A stretch of 64,000 nucleotides of DNA from Synergistaceae bacterium (lineage in GTDB: Bacteria; Synergistota; Synergistia; Synergistales; Aminobacteriaceae): assembly GCA_017448795.1 (NCBI GenBank), contig JAFSKV010000020.1:52442-116441 (forward strand), read 5' to 3'. Below, one piece after another: positions 33,816 to 42,077 of the stretch. The position numbers and the translations under genes are program-made. The notes under the pieces were generated by a model. The model ran no database searches and was not told the origin of the DNA. It saw only the letters and a program-made list of their open reading frames with translations. Position 1 is the first letter of the stretch, and each line of letters opens with the position of its first letter.

Positions 33816-35199
33816 TGCTGTACTCCGCCCCGAAAAGTTTCGCCGTCTCCGGCATCATCTCAGTGAGCGCGAAAAGTATAACGTGGTCGCCGGGAAGAAG
33901 GCTCGTCGCACCGGAAGGCACTAACACTTCATCCCCCCGCCCGATTAACGCCACAACTGCACCCTTCTTCAGCTTTATCTGGGCCAGCGTCTTCCCGCAG
34001 AGCTCGACCCTCTCAGAAAGGACAACCTCCAGCATCTCCGCGTTTATCCTGTCTATCATGCTGTAAGCCAGCGCGTGATCCCTGTAACGCACGTACTTGA
34101 GTATGACGCTTGCCAGTGATGAATTTGGGTCGGCTATAGCGTCGACGGGCATAATATCTGTAAGCTGCTGGTAATCTTTCCTGTGTGCAACGGCTATTGT
34201 CTTCTTAGCTCCCAGCTTCTTGGCAAGTGCGCAGTATATAAGGTTGAGCTCGTCGCTGTCAGTCGCGCATATGTAACCGTCAGCCCCGTCTATCCCTTCT
34301 TCCGTTAGAGTCCTCCTGTCCGCTCCGTCAGTGTTAAGCACAAGATCCGCGCCGAATTCCTCCGACAGCTTTTTGCATCTTGCCGGGCTTATGTCGATTA
34401 TTCTCAGCGAGACGTTCCCGAAATCGCGCTTTATCATCAGGGCGATCTGTGTGCCCAGCTTCCCGCCTCCGACGATGAATATGCGCCTGCCGCCGCGCTG
34501 CCTGCCCTTGGATTTTCCGGGCTGGAGAAGCTCCTGGAGAAGCTCCGCGCTCTTCTTGTAGGTCACGGCATAGCATGTGTCCCCGGGTCTGAGCTCCGTG
34601 AATCCGTTGGGAACTCCTGACAGGCCGTCCTGATGCTCAACGTACACGAAGACGGCCGCAAGCTCCGGGAATTTCGGGCGTATGTCCTTGAGCGCCATTC
34701 CGCACAGGGGGGAATCGTCCGCGAGCTTCATGGTGAAGAGGGAGGCTTTCCTGTCTAGGAGCTCGGCGGCATGTGTCGCGGCGTTAAGCTCGATAAGCCC
34801 CAGTATCTCGCGGGCAATGGACCTTTCCGGCGAAATCATCGCGTCAATTCCGAGCTTCCTCCCCCAGTCCGGGCTGTCCGTGAACTCCAGGCTTCTTGTC
34901 CTGCATATCACCTGCCTGACCCCCGCGCTGTGTGCAATCCAGCATGAGAGCATGTTGACCTCGTCCCTGTTAGTGCAGGCTATGAGCATGTCGACATCTC
35001 CGCCCGTCACAACCCCTGCCTTCGCAAGGACCTGGGGCCTCGCGCCGTTCCCCCTTATGACCTCGACATCAAGCTCATCCTCAGCCGCTCCCGCCTTACC
35101 GCTGTCATTCTCGACAAGGTAGACGTTATGGGCTTCTGACGAGAGGCGTTCAGCCACGCTCCGGCCGACTTCCCCCGCTCCTACTATGACAATGTTCAT
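33805..35199 (-). CDS. trkA: Trk potassium uptake NAD-binding regulator TrkA
   Basis: 464 residues from ATG 35199 (AGGAGG; 4-bp overlap upstream); a longer frame to 35268 is unlikely. Two RCK halves are visible, each with a Rossmann loop (IVGAGEVGRSVAE at the start; IVGGGKLGTQIALMI at ~210) followed by a TrkA_C domain. It gates TrkH in response to nucleotides. Confidence 0.95.
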   Translation of the reverse strand: MNIVIVGAGEVGRSVAERLSSEAHNVYLVENDSGKAGAAEDELDVEVIRGNGARPQVLAKAGVVTGGDVDMLIACTNRDEVNMLSCWIAHSAGVRQVICRTRSLEFTDSPDWGRKLGIDAMISPERSIAREILGLIELNAATHAAELLDRKASLFTMKLADDSPLCGMALKDIRPKFPELAAVFVYVEHQDGLSGVPNGFTELRPGDTCYAVTYKKSAELLQELLQPGKSKGRQRGGRRIFIVGGGKLGTQIALMIKRDFGNVSLRIIDISPARCKKLSEEFGADLVLNTDGADRRTLTEEGIDGADGYICATDSDELNLIYCALAKKLGAKKTIAVAHRKDYQQLTDIMPVDAIADPNSSLASVILKYVRYRDHALAYSMIDRINAEMLEVVLSERVELCGKTLAQIKLKKGAVVALIGRGDEVLVPSGATSLLPGDHVILFALTEMMPETAKLFGAEYSNED

Positions 35200-35897
35200 G
35201 CCCCTGCCTCCTGGGAGATGAGGAAAGACGCGCCGGGCTTCGCGAGTCCGGGGCGCATGACACGGCACAGGATATCCCCGTCTTCACGGCCGTATTCCAG
35301 CGCGACAGTCTCGCCTGTTCTTGCCCCGGAACGGAACTCCGCGCACATGAAGGCAGGCTCGAATCCCCGCGGTAGGTTGTCGGCGACCCACGCGAAATAC
35401 ACGGCGTTGTTCACGTGGCCGTTGTAGTCAAGATCGTGGGGCATAACCGGGATTTCCGCCCTGTGAGTCACGTCCTTTATGCCGGGAATCCCGCGGAAGC
35501 CCGGCGGTATGTCAGCAGTGTCCCTAGAGGCAATCCCTGGAATGTGGGCCAAAGGCTTCACGGGGCGGCCTGATCTCACGTCGACAAGAAGCCACGAGGT
35601 TTTTGCTGACACAAAAGAAGTCTCAAACATTCTAAGCGTGTTGTAGCCGTGATTGGGGTCATGGTATGTGGCAAGGTCAAAATCATCATCAAGGCACGGC
35701 ATCTCACCGTGAAAAGAAATCTCGTAGCGCGACAGAATCCACGCATACCCCCGCGAAAATAATTCCGTCGCAGTCCCCTCTATGTCCTCAACAGCAAGCG
35801 AGGCCGTGTCCTGGAACATGTCGAGGAGGCTCCGCAGCTTTATCCGCCCCGACGATGACGCGCAGGAAGGAAGCACCCTCATCTTCCGCGTGTACAT
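35196..35897 (-). CDS. Acyl-ACP thioesterase family protein
   Basis: 233 residues. Two hot-dog domains: the first with LLDMFQDTASLAVEDIEGT and WILSRYEI, the second opening with VMPHDLDYNGHVNNAVYFAWV, the HxDxNxHVNN signature of acyl-ACP/acyl-CoA thioesterases. It hydrolyses acyl-ACP to release fatty acids. The gene starts 1 bp after hisD and is coupled to trkA, so its expression is tied to the run rather than to fatty-acid genes. Confidence 0.87.
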   Translation of the reverse strand: MYTRKMRVLPSCASSSGRIKLRSLLDMFQDTASLAVEDIEGTATELFSRGYAWILSRYEISFHGEMPCLDDDFDLATYHDPNHGYNTLRMFETSFVSAKTSWLLVDVRSGRPVKPLAHIPGIASRDTADIPPGFRGIPGIKDVTHRAEIPVMPHDLDYNGHVNNAVYFAWVADNLPRGFEPAFMCAEFRSGARTGETVALEYGREDGDILCRVMRPGLAKPGASFLISQEAGA

Positions 35898-37139
35898 TCA
35901 GCCCCTCCTTACAGTTACGCTCGCGGCGTGTCCCGTTAATCCCTCAGACATAGCGAACATCTCTATATCCCCCGACGCTTTGGACAGAGCATCAGCCGTG
36001 TAATATATGTACTGGGACTTCCTCACGAAATCGTCAACAGAAAGAGGGCTTGAGAACCTGGCAGTCCCCATTGTGGGCAGCGTGTGGTTCGCCCCGGCGT
36101 AATAATCGCCCAGGGCTTCCGGCGAATTTCTCCCAATGAAGACGCTTCCGGCATTCCTGATTCTCGTGAGCCAAGTGAACGGGTCATCAACGCAAAGCTC
36201 AAGATGCTCAGGGGCAATGTCATCGGCGATTTTTGCGGCATCAATGAGTCTGTCGACAAGAAGAATAGCCCCGTTAGCGTCGATTGAAGCTCCTGCTGTT
36301 TCGCGGCGTTCGAGGGCTTCTAGCTGTCTGTCGATCTCAGCGGCGACTTTCCGGGCAAATTCAGGGCTGTCTGTTATGAGGATTGAGGAGGCTGAAGGGT
36401 CGTGCTCCGCCTGAGCCAGCATGTCAGCGGCCATGTGCGAGGGGTTGTTGTCGCTGGCGGCTATGATGAGGATCTCGCTCGGCCCGGCCGTCATGTCAAT
36501 GTCAACAGCCCCGTAAACCTGACGCTTGGCTTCCGCAACGTAAGAATTTCCCGGCCCTGTGATTTTGTCGACTCTTGGGACTGACTCTGTTCCGTAAGCA
36601 AACGCTCCTATTGCCTGAGCTCCTCCCATGCGGAATATCCGGGTAACGCCTGCTGTCTTTGCGGCAGCGAGAATTTCGGGGGCAGGGTTTGGCGTGGCAA
36701 TGAATATCTCCTCACAGCCTGCTATCTTTGCGGGTATCGCGTTCATCAGGACGGTTGACGGGTAAGAGGCTCTCCCGCCGGGGACGTAAAGCCCGACTCT
36801 CTTCAGCGGGATGACTCTCTGCCCAAGTATCACGCCTTCTTCCGGCGAAAACATGAAGCCTTCCCTGACCTGCCTTGCGTGGAAAGCCCTTATGTTCCCC
36901 GCCGCCCTCGAAAGCATCCCGGCATATTCAGCCCCCACAGTCTCAAGAGAGCGCGGGATTTCTTCCTCCGGGACTTCAAGCTCGCCTGTTCCTCCGAATT
37001 TCACCTCATACTCACGGACGGCCTCATCGCCCCGTGCCTTGACGTCAGCAAGAATGCCCCTCACCGTCTCCGCAACGTCAGGACTGGCAGCCCCGGTGCC
37101 CTTGCGGGAATATTCCTCCGCCCTCATTATGCGTATCAT
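35898..37139 (-). CDS. hisD: Histidinol dehydrogenase
   Basis: 413 residues. Oxidises L-histidinol to L-histidine in two NAD+ steps. Signatures: YVPGGRASYPSTVLMNAIPAK (partly shown), KITGPGNSYVAEAKR, DMTAGPSEILI, EHDPSASSILIT, APEHLELC and GANHTLPTMGTAR. Overlaps hisG by 4 bp. Only hisZ, hisG and hisD occur here; the rest of the pathway must lie elsewhere. Confidence 0.97.
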   Translation of the reverse strand: MIRIMRAEEYSRKGTGAASPDVAETVRGILADVKARGDEAVREYEVKFGGTGELEVPEEEIPRSLETVGAEYAGMLSRAAGNIRAFHARQVREGFMFSPEEGVILGQRVIPLKRVGLYVPGGRASYPSTVLMNAIPAKIAGCEEIFIATPNPAPEILAAAKTAGVTRIFRMGGAQAIGAFAYGTESVPRVDKITGPGNSYVAEAKRQVYGAVDIDMTAGPSEILIIAASDNNPSHMAADMLAQAEHDPSASSILITDSPEFARKVAAEIDRQLEALERRETAGASIDANGAILLVDRLIDAAKIADDIAPEHLELCVDDPFTWLTRIRNAGSVFIGRNSPEALGDYYAGANHTLPTMGTARFSSPLSVDDFVRKSQYIYYTADALSKASGDIEMFAMSEGLTGHAASVTVRRG

Positions 37140-37753
37140 GATGCCTGCTCAAGCCTCCTCATTATCTCGCGTATCCTTCCGCCCTTGAACTTGTACGCTG
37201 ATTTGTTGGCGATAAGGCGCGCGCTTATGTCCGCTATGTGTGATATGACAGCAAGGTTGTTCTCACGGAGGGTCGTACCTGTCTCGACAATGTCAACGAT
37301 AACGTCCGACAGCCCCAGTACCGGCGCAAGCTCAAGAGACCCTCGCAGGGGGATAACGTCGATCCCGCGTCCGAGCCCGGCATAATACCCCCGCGCTATG
37401 TTGGGGAACTCAGTGGCGACACGGAGAATGCGGCTCATGTCATCACGGAAGCCATTGACAGCCGCGACACACATCGAGCATTTCCCGGCCTTCAGGTCAA
37501 GAAGCTCATAGACATCCGGCGAGCGTTCCATGAGAATATCCTTCCCTGCCGCCCCGATGTCAGCAGCCCCCCTCTCAACGTAAACAGGAACGTCAAAAGG
37601 TTTCACTAGGAAACAGCGCACGTCAAGTTCTTCGTTGACGAAAACCAAACGCCTGGTGCCTCCGTTTATGCCGTCAAACGTGAACCCTGCCTTCCCGAAA
37701 AGCGCGCAGACTTTATCGCCCAGTCTGCCCTTGGGAAATGCTATGTTAATCAT
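37136..37753 (-). CDS. hisG: ATP phosphoribosyltransferase catalytic subunit, short form
   Basis: 205 residues from ATG 37753 (MINIAFPKGRL). First committed step of histidine synthesis. The length is that of the short HisG-S type, lacking the C-terminal regulatory domain, and therefore needs HisZ, encoded just upstream. Motifs: FPKGRLGD, DIGAAGKDILME, VDIVETGTTLREN. It overlaps hisZ by 8 bp. Confidence 0.95.
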   Translation of the reverse strand: MINIAFPKGRLGDKVCALFGKAGFTFDGINGGTRRLVFVNEELDVRCFLVKPFDVPVYVERGAADIGAAGKDILMERSPDVYELLDLKAGKCSMCVAAVNGFRDDMSRILRVATEFPNIARGYYAGLGRGIDVIPLRGSLELAPVLGLSDVIVDIVETGTTLRENNLAVISHIADISARLIANKSAYKFKGGRIREIMRRLEQAS

Positions 37754-38516
37754 TCCGCAACCCCTCCAAAGCGTCAAGGTAGACCGCAAAGCCCGTGCCT
37801 GAAGCTCCCGCTATGTCATACTGCCCGCCGGACAATACAGCGTCAGGGACTCCCTCAATGTATCCCTTGAAGACAACGCCGCTGTAATATGCTAGGCTCG
37901 TAACGGCTGAAATGTCGTAGCGTATTTCCGGGTCATCGAGGCCGAAAGGAAGCCCCCTGCCCTCCTCCGCGAGAGAAACAAGCTCATCCGATGCCCCCAG
38001 CTCACGAAGTCCGTGAATGTTCCGGGCGGCAATGCAGGCTAGCATCTCATTGCGCCTTTCCTGGGGAATGAGACGGGCCGCTTCCCCCGCGTCGGCGACA
38101 TCAAGAGCTACGTTCCTTCCGCCTGAGACAGCACGGAGGCTCCTCAAAGCAAGGGACAATACCTCGCGCACGTCATCCCCGGAAAGAACGCCTGTATGCT
38201 CGACCCCGCACTGGGCAATCTCGCGGAAGGACGAAGCGTCTTTAGGCACACGGTAGACCTTCTCATCATAATAATATTTTCCTGGAGGGGCGTGCTTTAT
38301 GACTGACAGCGTCACGTCGGGGCGAAGAGCCATGAGCCTGCCGTTTATGTCCGTGAACGTGAGTATGGACTGAGAGGCGAGAAAATCCTTCTTCCCCGCG
38401 TAGAAATCATATTCCTCGAAGCGCGTCATCCTGAAAAATTTGAAGCCGCAGGAAGAATAAAGCTCCCTCAAAGCAAGAGCGGAATTTTCTTCTGAGGTCA
38501 GCACAGGAATGTACAA
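37746..38516 (-). CDS. hisZ: ATP phosphoribosyltransferase regulatory subunit HisZ
   Basis: 256 residues. HisRS-like but catalytically inactive paralogue that supports HisG-S. Motifs: FRMTRFEEYDFY, MALRPDVTLSVIKH, YYDEKVYRVP, FREIAQCGVE and YDISAVTSLAYYSGVVFKGY. It is shorter than many HisZ (300+). The start is TTG 38516, 7 bp after GAAGGGGG; TTG 38519 or a GTG at 38576 are alternatives, but the latter lies inside the promoter region. Confidence 0.88.
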   Translation of the reverse strand: MYIPVLTSEENSALALRELYSSCGFKFFRMTRFEEYDFYAGKKDFLASQSILTFTDINGRLMALRPDVTLSVIKHAPPGKYYYDEKVYRVPKDASSFREIAQCGVEHTGVLSGDDVREVLSLALRSLRAVSGGRNVALDVADAGEAARLIPQERRNEMLACIAARNIHGLRELGASDELVSLAEEGRGLPFGLDDPEIRYDISAVTSLAYYSGVVFKGYIEGVPDAVLSGGQYDIAGASGTGFAVYLDALEGLRND

Positions 38517-38551
38517 CAAGAGGCCCCCTTCACTGTTTGGGAATTTGGGTA

Positions 38552-38560
38552 ATGATAGCA
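38552..38560 (-). promoter_or_regulatory. Extended -10 promoter for the hisZ-led run
   Basis: TGCTATCAT on the minus strand, ~35 bp upstream of the TTG at 38516. It is divergent from and 18 bp away from the TGCTATAAT of the histidine phosphatase gene. Confidence 0.55.
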
Positions 38561-38577
38561 CATGCTGAAAATACACA

Positions 38578-38586
38578 TGCTATAAT
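38578..38586 (+). promoter_or_regulatory. Extended -10 promoter for the phosphatase-sigma-bamA-lpx run
   Basis: Exact TGCTATAAT, 34 bp before the ATG at 38620. No clear -35. Confidence 0.6.
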
Positions 38587-38619
38587 TACGTAAAAATCCA
38601 GAGAGAAGGCGCGCTACAT

Positions 38620-39270
38620 ATGAATGAAGATCCCCGCCGCATACTTCTTGCGCGGCACGGCCAGACTGAATGGAACAAGTCATACCGTTTCCAGGGCAGG
38701 ACGAACATTCACCTGACGGAAGAGGGAATGCATCAGGCAGAGCTCCTGTCATTGCGCCTGCGTTCATGGCCGCCGGAAGTCGTATACACAAGCCCCCTTG
38801 ACCGCGCGAAATACACCGCTGATAAAATAGCTTCACGCTTCGGCCTCTCCCCCGTTGTAATCCCTGAGCTTGAGGAAATAAATTTCGGCTCGTGGGAAGG
38901 CGAGTCCCTTATCTCGCTTGAGCATGACAATCCCGAAGCATACAACCGCTGGCGTTCAGATCCGTTCTTCAATCCTCCTGAAGGCGGCGAGTCATGGCCG
39001 GAAATAGAAGCCAGATTAACCCGCGCTGTGAACATAATGCTGGACAGCCCCCACAAAAAGATTATCGCTGTCTCACACGGCGGAATAATGCGCGCACTTT
39101 ACGCCGTCATCATGGGGCTTGACCCTCACAAGACGTGGTACATGGACGTGTCCAACTGCTCAATGTCAGGAATCGAGATCGCGAACGGAAGGCCTTACCT
39201 GTCATTCACGAACGATGCCCTCCATGTCAGCGGCGGAGAATGCGGCGTGTCATTGCCTGTTTGGGGGTGA
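38620..39270 (+). CDS. Histidine phosphatase family protein (phosphoglycerate mutase-like)
   Basis: 216 residues. Signature LARHGQTEWNKSYRFQGRT with the catalytic His, and a second His in IIAVSHGGIMRALY. GpmB/CobC-type branch by length and motif. Substrate not predictable; cofactor-independent sugar phosphate or alpha-ribazole phosphatases share this form. First gene of the plus-strand envelope run. Confidence 0.88.
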   Translation: MNEDPRRILLARHGQTEWNKSYRFQGRTNIHLTEEGMHQAELLSLRLRSWPPEVVYTSPLDRAKYTADKIASRFGLSPVVIPELEEINFGSWEGESLISLEHDNPEAYNRWRSDPFFNPPEGGESWPEIEARLTRAVNIMLDSPHKKIIAVSHGGIMRALYAVIMGLDPHKTWYMDVSNCSMSGIEIANGRPYLSFTNDALHVSGGECGVSLPVWG

Positions 39271-39275
39271 AGGCA

Positions 39276-39818
39276 GTGAATCCTGAGCGTGAAAGAGAAC
39301 TTTGGCGTTTGTTTGCTGACGGGGACATGTCGGCGCGCGAGGAGCTTATAGTGTCATACCGCCCTCTGGTCTACTGGATAGCGGGAAGAATCAGAGTCAA
39401 TGATACGGAGCTTAAGCAGGACATGATACAGGAAGGAATGCTCGCCCTTATACGAGCGGCGGACAGCTTTGACCCTGAGAGGGGGTACAAGTTCACGACA
39501 TACGCCTACCACAAGATACACGGGCAGATAATCAACATGCTTGAGCGCTCGGAGAAGAGGGCACCTGTTCCTGTACCTGATGAATATCTTGAATGTGATT
39601 ACGACGGCGAGTCTTCCGGTGATGACTGGATAGACGCTGAGAACGCAATATCACGCCTGGAAGGGAAAGAAGCAGAAGTTGTGAGTGCGCTTTTCTTTGA
39701 CGGTCTCACGCCGAAGGACATTGCCCGCTCGAAGAAACTGGACGTGAGCCACGTGTACAGGCTGAGGCGGAGCGCAATAACACGCATAAGGGGGTGGCTG
39801 GGGCTTGAGGGCGTATAG
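39276..39818 (+). CDS. Sigma-70 family RNA polymerase sigma factor
   Basis: 180 residues from GTG 39276 (GGGGG 8 bp upstream); GTG 39267, overlapping the previous stop, is possible. Region 2 is clear: SYRPLVYWIAGRI, IQEGMLALIRAADSFDPERGYKFTTYAYHKIHGQI. Region 4 with a helix-turn-helix follows: LTPKDIARSKKLDVSHVYRLRRSAITRI. There is no obvious region 3, so it is ECF-sized but has region-2 features of SigH/FliA types. Its stop overlaps the start of a membrane protein that might regulate it. Confidence 0.88.
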   Translation: MNPERERELWRLFADGDMSAREELIVSYRPLVYWIAGRIRVNDTELKQDMIQEGMLALIRAADSFDPERGYKFTTYAYHKIHGQIINMLERSEKRAPVPVPDEYLECDYDGESSGDDWIDAENAISRLEGKEAEVVSALFFDGLTPKDIARSKKLDVSHVYRLRRSAITRIRGWLGLEGV

Positions 39819-40335
39819 GCTGGAGAAAAGAATCGACGGAATAATTCTGTGGCTTGAGAGGATGAAGAACTCTTACAGGACCGGGCATGTTGAGAGCGCG
39901 TACATGGATGCTGAATGCGCAAGGACTGACCTTGAGAATCTGAGGAGCGATGTTTTCGGGGCTGTCAGCCGGAAGAGAAAGCCCCGCTTCTTTTTCCCGG
40001 TGATGAAGGCCGCCTTTATTGCCCTTGTTATGGTGATGATGACGGTAAGGCCCTTGTCCCGTGAGACAGTTCCGCCCCTTGAGCCTGAGATTCCCGCGCC
40101 TGCTCCTGCTGCTGAGACAGTCCGCGAGACTCCCGCCCCCCGTCCCAAAACACAGCGCGTTGCCGCCAAAACCCGCAAGCCCCGCAAGCCTTCACAGTCC
40201 CAAAAAGCAGAAGCCCCTAAGCCTGCCCCCAAGCCCGCCCCCTCAAAGGCAGTGGCGTATGACAAAGTGCTTTCACTCGTGCAGACAGGGCAGAGAGCCA
40301 TGAAAGATGACAAGTCAGTGATAAAGGTGAAGTGA
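39805..40335 (+). CDS. Single-pass membrane protein with Pro/Lys-rich tail; candidate anti-sigma factor
   Basis: 176 residues from TTG 39805, overlapping the sigma-factor gene by 14 bp. A charged cytoplasmic N-terminus (~1-63; LEKRIDGIILWLERMKNSYRTG) is followed by one membrane helix (~65-85) and a periplasmic Pro/Ala/Lys-rich stretch (~90-150). No zinc-binding anti-sigma motif is visible. Topology (N-terminus inside, overlap with a sigma gene) suits an anti-sigma factor, but this is inference; it could equally be an envelope protein of the bamA run, since bamA starts 14 bp later. Confidence 0.6.
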   Translation: MRAYRLEKRIDGIILWLERMKNSYRTGHVESAYMDAECARTDLENLRSDVFGAVSRKRKPRFFFPVMKAAFIALVMVMMTVRPLSRETVPPLEPEIPAPAPAAETVRETPAPRPKTQRVAAKTRKPRKPSQSQKAEAPKPAPKPAPSKAVAYDKVLSLVQTGQRAMKDDKSVIKVK

Positions 40336-40349
40336 AAGGAGAACACACA

Positions 40350-42077
40350 ATGAGGAAGATAGCCGCGCTGTTAATGTCAGTAATGTTCCTAGCCTCAGCG
40401 AACGCAGACGAACCCCCCGCACGTCAGGTAACATCAGTAGGAGTAACAGGAAACCCCCACATAGCCACAGAATATATCCTGAACGTAGCGGACACGAAAC
40501 CCGGAAAGCCTCTGAGCCGTGATGTGATTCTGTCAGACATAGAAGCGATATACAATCAGGGATTCTTCTCGTTTGTCGACGCGGATTTTTCTGACGAAGG
40601 AGGAGGAGTCGCCGTAACCTTCACCGTCCAGGAAAACCCCGTGATCGAAAGCATAAGCTTCACAGGAAACACGCTCTACACATCCGAGCAGCTCATGAAG
40701 GAAGTCTTCTCGCAGGAAGGGACCGTGTTCAACCGCCAGTTCTTCCGCAACGACCTCGACCGCATACAGGAGAAGTACCACAAGGACGGCTACGTTATGG
40801 TACGCGTGTCAGATGTCCAGATTTCGGGGGGGAACATCTACGTGACAATCCTTGAGCCGCGGGTGAAGGACGTTCTCATCCAGGGCAACACCAAGACGCA
40901 GACCTACGTGATACGCCGCGAGATAAAACTCAAGGAGGGCGACATCTTCAACGTAACGAAATTCCGCCACGATCTGGGAAAACTTCAGGGCCTGGGGTAT
41001 TTCGAGGATGTGAACGTTGCTTTTGATGTCCCTGAGAATGACGACAGCACGGTTGATCTTATACTCACCGTGAAGGAGAAGCGCACGGCCTCAGTAGGCT
41101 TGAATCTCGGCTACGGCACAGAGAGCGGTTTATCCGGCGGCCTCACGTACAACGACACCAATCTTGCGGGGAAAGGCCTCAATCTTGAAGTCGGATTCAA
41201 CGCCGGCGACGAGTCCACATACTGGGCGACGCTGAGCAGCCCCTACATGGACGCACGCACGTTCGGCTGGCGCATAGGCGCGAGATACAGGACATACGAC
41301 GAGCGTTATTATTACCGGCAGGGCAGGAGGCAGTTTGACTTTGACGAGAGGACGCTGAGCATTTTCGCGGGCTTCGGAAAGAAATTCAGCAATGAGGACT
41401 GGAGCTGGTTCTTGACACTGAGGCGCGAGGATGCGGAGTATTCAAACGTACAGCGTGCTATTCCCGGCTATATCGATGACCTGACTATGTGGGACGGCGT
41501 AAACCAGACTGTCGAGCTCCAGCTTATGTGGGACAAGAGGGACGAATATGCTTCTTACCCCAAGGGCTTCGTGTGGGACACTAACCTTGAGCAGGCCGTG
41601 CAGGTGCTGGGCGGCGAGTATGACTACCTCAAGTACTGGACTCAGGCCAGGCTTTACGTGTCGCTCAACGGGATACTTCAGGGGCTCGCAGATGTCGGCG
41701 GGACATGGTCGGACGAGAACCCGCTTTTGTTCGCGGCAAGGCTCAGGATAGGCTCGTCGACGGAGGACTACCTTCCTGCGTTCGCGCGCTACTCGCTCGG
41801 CGGCATGAACTCACTTAGGGGCTACAACTCACGCTCGTTCGAGGGAAGCAATTTCTACCTTGGCAACTTTGAGCTGAGAGTCCCTGTGGCTTCATCGTTC
41901 TCGCTTGTCGGCTTCTATGACATAGGCAACGCGGACTCAAAGATGGACTGGGACAACTACCACGATGATTACGGCTTGGGCGTGAGGGTCAAGACTCCTT
42001 TCGGGAATTTGCGTATTGACTATGCGAAGGGCGAGGAAGAGAACAGGACATATTTCGGTTTCGGCGAAATGTTTTAG
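40350..42077 (+). CDS. bamA: Outer-membrane assembly protein BamA (Omp85 family)
   Basis: 575 residues from ATG 40350 (AAAGGAG), with a signal peptide. About three POTRA domains are visible (~30-105, ~106-180, ~181-255; e.g. VTSVGVTGNPHI, IESISFTGNTLY, VKDVLIQGNTKT). The 16-strand barrel follows, with the conserved SLRGYNSRSFEGSN motif of Omp85 proteins and a C-terminal Phe. Inserts beta-barrels into the outer membrane. Proteobacterial BamA has five POTRAs; three here is a reduced set. Confidence 0.92.
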   Translation: MRKIAALLMSVMFLASANADEPPARQVTSVGVTGNPHIATEYILNVADTKPGKPLSRDVILSDIEAIYNQGFFSFVDADFSDEGGGVAVTFTVQENPVIESISFTGNTLYTSEQLMKEVFSQEGTVFNRQFFRNDLDRIQEKYHKDGYVMVRVSDVQISGGNIYVTILEPRVKDVLIQGNTKTQTYVIRREIKLKEGDIFNVTKFRHDLGKLQGLGYFEDVNVAFDVPENDDSTVDLILTVKEKRTASVGLNLGYGTESGLSGGLTYNDTNLAGKGLNLEVGFNAGDESTYWATLSSPYMDARTFGWRIGARYRTYDERYYYRQGRRQFDFDERTLSIFAGFGKKFSNEDWSWFLTLRREDAEYSNVQRAIPGYIDDLTMWDGVNQTVELQLMWDKRDEYASYPKGFVWDTNLEQAVQVLGGEYDYLKYWTQARLYVSLNGILQGLADVGGTWSDENPLLFAARLRIGSSTEDYLPAFARYSLGGMNSLRGYNSRSFEGSNFYLGNFELRVPVASSFSLVGFYDIGNADSKMDWDNYHDDYGLGVRVKTPFGNLRIDYAKGEEENRTYFGFGEMF

